Both the position numbers and the translations under genes were made by a program. The notes under the pieces are model-generated. The model saw only the letters and a list, made by a program, of their open reading frames with translations, was not told the origin of the DNA and ran no database searches. Positions 59,852 to 64,000 of a stretch of DNA of 64,000 nt are shown one piece after another. The stretch is taken from positions 73,405 through 137,404 of the forward strand of contig JAJYUZ010000003.1 of NCBI GenBank assembly GCA_021792255.1, in the 5' to 3' direction. How positions within the stretch are numbered: position 1 is the stretch's first letter; every line of letters starts with the position of its first letter. Origin of the DNA: Thermoplasmata archaeon (lineage in GTDB: Archaea; Thermoplasmatota; Thermoplasmata; Thermoplasmatales; GCA-001856825).

Positions 59852-60826
59852 TTAACTTTTCTTTTCCTCGTCTTTGTACAACCAACACTTCACTGAATCG
59901 CCCGCACGCCCGAAAGTTGGGGGAGCATTCTCGCACTCGTCGTATCGCTTGACGCAGGAATTCTTGTATATGCAACCTTCCCTGCTTGGCTCTCCAGACT
60001 CGTGAATATTAGATGAAAGGTTTGAAGAAGTGAAGGAGAAGTTCGCCTTGACGAGGTCATCGGTATAAGGGTGCTTAGGTCGCTCAAATATCCCAGATGT
60101 ACTGCCTTCTTCCAGTACTTGACCGTAATAGAGTACCGAGACCCTATCACACATGTATTTGACAACGTTGAGGTCGTGGGTTATGAAGATGTAACTTATT
60201 GAGAGTTCTTTCTTCAGGTCTCTCAGCAAGTTTAGAATTTGTGCCTGAATAGATACGTCCAAAGAACTCGTGGGTTCATCGAGGACCAATATTTTCTTTC
60301 CACCTGCGAGAGTTCTGGCAAGACTTACCCTCTGTTTTTCTCCTCCGCTCAGTTCAGGGGGATAGGACTCGAGTTTACTCTCTGGAAGCTCTACCAACTT
60401 TGAGGCACTCTTGATCTTCTTTTGACGTTCCTCTCTTGTTAATTTTCCTTGATCTGGTAGCCCCTCTGCAATAATGTCTGAAACGGTGAGTCTCGGATTG
60501 AGACTCCCAACGGGGTCTTGGAAAACGATACCTATGTTCCTTCTCAAGAACAGCACGTCCTCCTTTCTCCTAAAATCTATCTGTTTACCATTTATTTTGA
60601 TTTTGCAATTTTTCGGCTTGTATATCCCGACGAGGGTCTTTGCCAGGGTTGTCTTTCCTGATCCTGTTTCACCGACGATTCCAAAAGTCTCTCCTTGATT
60701 AATACTGAAAGAAATCTTGTCCAGCACCCTCTTCCACTTCTCCAACTCTCTAGCCGGTTGGAACATCTTTGTCTTGGTCCTGAACTGGACCGTCAAATTC
60801 TCCACTTCAAGTATTGGTTCATTCAT
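59852..60826 (-). CDS. Peptide-type ABC transporter ATP-binding protein (DppF/OppF-like)
   Basis: A 324-residue ABC ATPase with Walker A GETGSGKT, signature LSGGEKQRVSLARTLAGG, Walker B ILVLDEPTSSLD and the oligopeptide C-terminal domain with clustered cysteines (CIYKNSCVKRYDEC and VKCWLY) that in some OppF proteins bind an iron-sulfur cluster. It pairs with the DppD-like gene upstream, overlapping it by 8 bp. No permease or binding-protein genes are found beside the pair within this window. Confidence 0.9.
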   Translation of the reverse strand: MNEPILEVENLTVQFRTKTKMFQPARELEKWKRVLDKISFSINQGETFGIVGETGSGKTTLAKTLVGIYKPKNCKIKINGKQIDFRRKEDVLFLRRNIGIVFQDPVGSLNPRLTVSDIIAEGLPDQGKLTREERQKKIKSASKLVELPESKLESYPPELSGGEKQRVSLARTLAGGKKILVLDEPTSSLDVSIQAQILNLLRDLKKELSISYIFITHDLNVVKYMCDRVSVLYYGQVLEEGSTSGIFERPKHPYTDDLVKANFSFTSSNLSSNIHESGEPSREGCIYKNSCVKRYDECENAPPTFGRAGDSVKCWLYKDEEKKS

Positions 60827-61814
60827 AGAGCCAGCACGCGACCTCGCTTCTTCCCGTCTGTCTCTTCAGCTCGGGTACTTCTGTGAGACACTTTTCCTTG
60901 ACAAACGGACACCTGGGATTAAATGCACATCCACTTGGGAGTTCTCTTAGATCCGGAGGGGTTCCTGATGATACCTTCAGTGGTCCTTCGCTTGAGTACC
61001 CTTCTGGTACGGAATTTTTTAACATCTTAGTGTAGGGGTGCAGGGGATTTCGAAGCACGTCTTTCATATTTCCGCTTTCCACTACCCTTCCTGCATACAT
61101 CACGTATACCCTATCACACATGTTCGCAGCTACTGCCAGATCGTGCGTAATCAGAAGTATGCTGCTCGATATTTCCTCTTTCAGGCTAAGAATTAGGCCA
61201 ATAATCTTCCTTTGAACTATTAAATCAAGTCCCGTTGTGGGTTCATCCAAGATCAACAGGTTTGGTCTTTGAACAAGAACCATTGCGATCGAGACCCTTT
61301 GTCTCATTCCTCCAGAAAGCTGGTGTGGGTAAACGTTCAGGACCCCCTCTACGTCCCTTATCATTACTTCTTTGAGTGTTTGCTTTATGAACTCCTCTTT
61401 CTCTTTTTTTCCCATCTTTGGTTCCCCGATATTCACAGCTTCTTCCATCTGGTCGTGTACCGAATAAACCGGGTTCAAGGAGGTCAAGGGTTCCTGAAAA
61501 ATCATGTTTATTCCCTTCCCCCTGAAGTTGTTCTTCTCATCAAAGCTTGGAAAAATCTCTTTTCCGTCAAAATATATTGTACCTTTTGTTATGCGTGCCG
61601 GGGGAACGTCAAGAACTCCGATTATTGAAAGGGCCAGAGTTGATTTCCCCGACCCACTCTCTCCTACGACTCCCACTACCTCTCCTTTTTCTATTATCAC
61701 TGAAACGTCTCTGAGAACATCCACCCTTTTGTCTATTGTTTCAAAGTTGACGGTCAAGTCCTTGACATCCAGAAGGTTAGGTCTCAATTCTTCTCGAAGG
61801 GCAATAGAGGCCAT
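60819..61814 (-). CDS. Peptide-type ABC transporter ATP-binding protein (DppD/OppD-like)
   Basis: A 331-residue ABC ATPase with Walker A GESGSGKS, Q-loop in MIFQEPLTSLNPVYSVHDQ, signature LSGGMRQRVSIAMVL, Walker B LLILDEPTTGLD, and the C-terminal oligopeptide domain (PSGCAFNPRCPFVKEKC) with the cysteine set shared with its partner. First gene of the ATPase pair, 13 bases below the stop of the saccharopine-dehydrogenase-like gene, so all three may share a transcript. Substrate likely peptides or similar; unproven. Confidence 0.9.
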   Translation of the reverse strand: MASIALREELRPNLLDVKDLTVNFETIDKRVDVLRDVSVIIEKGEVVGVVGESGSGKSTLALSIIGVLDVPPARITKGTIYFDGKEIFPSFDEKNNFRGKGINMIFQEPLTSLNPVYSVHDQMEEAVNIGEPKMGKKEKEEFIKQTLKEVMIRDVEGVLNVYPHQLSGGMRQRVSIAMVLVQRPNLLILDEPTTGLDLIVQRKIIGLILSLKEEISSSILLITHDLAVAANMCDRVYVMYAGRVVESGNMKDVLRNPLHPYTKMLKNSVPEGYSSEGPLKVSSGTPPDLRELPSGCAFNPRCPFVKEKCLTEVPELKRQTGRSEVACWLYE

Positions 61815-61827
61815 AATATAAAATATA

Positions 61828-62979
61828 TTAGTTCGAATCGAAACTTTCTTCGGTCGTTATCTTTATGCCTCTTTTCCCGAGTTCTGCAAAAAAAGGCTTA
61901 ACAGGCACAATCTGCTCTGGTGGCTTCACTCCTTTTCCCTTTATCACTCCGCTCATTATCATCTGAGCAGCAATAGATCCTGGGACTCCCACCTCCTTCT
62001 GAGATGCTGAAACCTTCCACTTGTCGTCATATCTGAAGTACGCCCTTAGTTCCACCATCTTAGGTCTCCCTTCGTCTGTGCCTTTTGCCGTTACAACTGT
62101 CATTTCAAAGTCCATGACTTGAATATTTTCTGGTGGAGAAAACATGTTTTGCGACTTCAGAAAATCAAACAGGAATTCCCTTGGAACAATCTCTGTCCCT
62201 CCAGCTTTGACCTTGTCCGTTCTACCAAACCCAATATCTGTGAGGAATTTGAGTTTCTCGATGTCCGCACTTCCCTCTTTCCACTCTACATACTTAATCC
62301 CCTTTTCAGCAAAACTTGAGGGTAGTGTGGCTATCTCCGAATGAATGGATCTGAAAATCTTTGCCCTGCCTATTTCCCAGCCAAAATCGTATTCTTCACT
62401 GCTACTGAATGGATCTGACTCGACTACGCTTCCGTCAAAATGGACTGCCCTGAAGGTGAGCTCATCAAACAGAGTGCTTGGGGACCAGGTGAAAAACAAC
62501 TTTGGGTAGTTTGTCTTGTCAATCCAACCGTCGCGTATCACGATCTCGTCGACCTTGTCTAGCTTGCTGACGGCGAAACTTGCCATAATGTTTGAGATTC
62601 CTGGCTGAGCCCCCATTCCGATAATTGCAAGCAAACCTGCATCCTTGAAATCCTGGTCCAGTGCTAGTTGCTCCAGGGTCACTCTAAAGAGCCCTCCGAA
62701 ATCGATGTAGTTGGTTTTTGCTTCCAGCGCTGCCTTCATGATCTTGACGTTGTGATAATATTGAACCGCGTTTATGACCACATCAGCACCTCGAATAGAT
62801 CTTATCAGAGTATCCTTATCGTTGACGTCGAGTTTTACAAATTTGACCCTCGGATCTCCAAATTCCAGATTTTTCACACGATCGCCAATTATTATTTCAT
62901 CAATTTTATTATTATCCATTAAATCTAATACCGCACACCTACCTGTCAGACCCATTCCACCTAGTACTACAGCCTTCAT
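61828..62979 (-). CDS. Saccharopine dehydrogenase-like protein
   Basis: A 383-residue NAD(P)-binding protein of the saccharopine/lysine dehydrogenase fold. The start VLGGMGLTGRCAVLDL is the cofactor loop, followed by VKLDVNDKDTLIRSIRGADVVINA, GMGAQPGISNIMA and a C-terminal domain with VGVPGSIAAQMIMSG. Members include L-lysine 6-dehydrogenase, carboxynorspermidine and saccharopine reductases; which reaction applies here is not clear. The TATA-like TTTATATTTATC lies in the upstream spacer. It leads the operon with the two ABC ATPases, and diverges from the class III aminotransferase gene. Confidence 0.82.
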   Translation of the reverse strand: MKAVVLGGMGLTGRCAVLDLMDNNKIDEIIIGDRVKNLEFGDPRVKFVKLDVNDKDTLIRSIRGADVVINAVQYYHNVKIMKAALEAKTNYIDFGGLFRVTLEQLALDQDFKDAGLLAIIGMGAQPGISNIMASFAVSKLDKVDEIVIRDGWIDKTNYPKLFFTWSPSTLFDELTFRAVHFDGSVVESDPFSSSEEYDFGWEIGRAKIFRSIHSEIATLPSSFAEKGIKYVEWKEGSADIEKLKFLTDIGFGRTDKVKAGGTEIVPREFLFDFLKSQNMFSPPENIQVMDFEMTVVTAKGTDEGRPKMVELRAYFRYDDKWKVSASQKEVGVPGSIAAQMIMSGVIKGKGVKPPEQIVPVKPFFAELGKRGIKITTEESFDSN

Positions 62980-63135
62980 ATGGCTATATTGAAATAGATA
63001 AATATAAACATTGTCCTCATTTGTAAAAAAATTGTAAAAAATCGAATTATATTTAAACGATTTTTAGCAAAATATGCCTCTGAGAAAAAATAATATACCC
63101 TAGAAGAATATCAATCCATATATGGTTGTGAAATT

Positions 63136-64000
63136 ATGGAATCTGAGGAAGAAACTCATGAAGATATTTTAAGAGTTCCTGAGAGAGTAAAAAATTATGA
63201 GACAAAGAGATCACTTAATCTCTTTAAAAAGACAAAAAAGTTGATTCCTACCGGGGCGAGCTCTCTTATGAGAACTAGCTCGTGGGACGATTATCCGATT
63301 TTCATGAACAAGGCGAAAGGGACAAGAATGTGGGACGTAGACGGCAACGAATACATCGATTTCTTAATGGCATTCGGTCCTTTGATTAATGGACACTCAA
63401 ACGAGAAGATCACCGCTGCTGTTAGGAAGTACATTAAGAATGGCGATTTGTACGGAACGCCAAACGAGCTGGAGTACAAATTAGCCAGAGAATTTAAGAA
63501 ATTTGTCAAGACACAAGAAATGGTGACTTTTGCGCTGAGCGGATCTGATGCGACTTTTAATGCTCTCAGAATCGCCAGAGCTGCAACTGGAAAAGACATG
63601 ATACTAAAGTTTGAAGGACACTATCACGGGCTGCACGACTACGGAGCAGTCTCAGTGGAAGCACCACCCCCGGTCGCAGGACTGAAATGGTTTCCCAAGT
63701 CTTTGCCTTATTCGGCGGGCATTCCGCAAGGCGTCATGGACACAGTGGTAGTCTCATCTTGGAATGATCTTGAGAGCCTCTCTAAGATTTTAAGAATAAG
63801 AGGAAATGAGATTGCCGCAATAATCATGGAGCCAATAATGGCTAACTCTACTCTGGTTTCCCCGGAACCGGGTTACCTGAAGGGGGTGAGGGAGCTAGCC
63901 GATGAGTACAACATTCTACTGATCTTCGATGAGGTGATAACTGGATTCAGAGTCAGTGAAGGGGGAGCGCAGAAACTCTATGGCGTGACTCCAGATCTCT
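63136..64000 (+). CDS. Class III aminotransferase, glutamate-1-semialdehyde aminomutase-like (partial)
   Basis: The first 288 codons of a PLP-dependent class III enzyme that runs off the window; there is no stop. MWDVDGNEYIDFLMAFGPL, SGSDATFNALRIARAATG, KFEGHYHGLHDY, IIMEPIMANS and LLIFDEVITGFRVSEGGAQ match the glutamate-1-semialdehyde 2,1-aminomutase group. The PLP lysine would lie beyond the window. It might make 5-aminolevulinate for haem, or be one of the many related aminotransferases for other substrates; the long N-terminal part (about 40 residues before PTGASS) is unusual for HemL, which favours the second. ATG 63136 is the first in-frame start. Confidence 0.85.
   Translation, partial: MESEEETHEDILRVPERVKNYETKRSLNLFKKTKKLIPTGASSLMRTSSWDDYPIFMNKAKGTRMWDVDGNEYIDFLMAFGPLINGHSNEKITAAVRKYIKNGDLYGTPNELEYKLAREFKKFVKTQEMVTFALSGSDATFNALRIARAATGKDMILKFEGHYHGLHDYGAVSVEAPPPVAGLKWFPKSLPYSAGIPQGVMDTVVVSSWNDLESLSKILRIRGNEIAAIIMEPIMANSTLVSPEPGYLKGVRELADEYNILLIFDEVITGFRVSEGGAQKLYGVTPDL

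Noticed and set aside
1..64000. CRISPR array or defence island
   Set aside because: No regularly spaced direct repeats and no cas genes were seen; TnpB is part of a transposable element.

Overview
The window reads as a chromosomal segment of a thermoacidophilic euryarchaeon of the Thermoplasmatales type. Evidence for an archaeon: an archaeal-type alanyl-tRNA synthetase, Taw1 (wyosine synthesis), a geranylgeranyl reductase and isoprenyl diphosphate synthase for ether lipids, an archaeal presenilin-type protease, a tRNA-Leu gene without encoded CCA, and first genes of operons that lie about 22-28 nt below AT-rich TATA elements with almost no leader. Inside operons, genes are coupled by NTGA overlaps (ATGA, GTGA, TTGA) and often use GTG or TTG starts. 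The order-level assignment is inference from gene content; I ran no database search.

Layout. 0-6 kb: an S51 peptidase, an anchored surface protein, a tiny zinc ribbon, an ABC exporter pair, a beta-barrel-like protein, a presenilin-like intramembrane protease and a ChrB-domain protein. 6-12 kb (minus): geranylgeranyl reductase, a site-2 protease and alaS. 12-13.6 kb (plus): two tRNA modification genes, trmI and taw1. 13.7-30.6 kb: one long respiratory block with two different succinate dehydrogenase/fumarate reductase operons (sdhABC plus a 56-residue membrane protein, then sdhACDB), followed by a 12-gene complex I operon (nuoABCDHI, split nuoJ, nuoKLMN) without nuoEFG but with two unknown small soluble proteins at its end. 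The two SDH complexes and complex I would feed the quinone pool. A UbiA prenyltransferase at 58.4 kb and a UbiX-type flavin prenyltransferase and polyprenyl synthase at 31-32 kb fit quinone and lipid synthesis.

33-38 kb is the least ordered part: tRNA-Leu(TAG), a Thermus-type isocitrate dehydrogenase with a C-terminal extension, two apparently decayed coding stretches, and an IS605-family tnpB-only element that has cut a HAD hydrolase gene cleanly in two. 38-46 kb holds single-gene metabolic units: an MTHFR-like barrel, a NifX-like protein, an SDR that lacks the usual catalytic Tyr, an aldehyde dehydrogenase, two aminotransferases, a cupin and an OsmC protein.

46-51 kb carries two paralogous, divergently arranged cassettes, each an APC amino-acid-type permease plus a metal-dependent PF04199 'cyclase' amidohydrolase. 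Next come homoserine dehydrogenase and a PuuE-like deacetylase. 53-64 kb holds a three-subunit proton-translocating NAD(P) transhydrogenase, an MBL-fold protein, an SDR-type epimerase, UbiA, an Lrp regulator, an orphan pair of peptide-type ABC ATPases, a saccharopine-dehydrogenase-like protein, and the 5' part of a class III aminotransferase that runs off the end.
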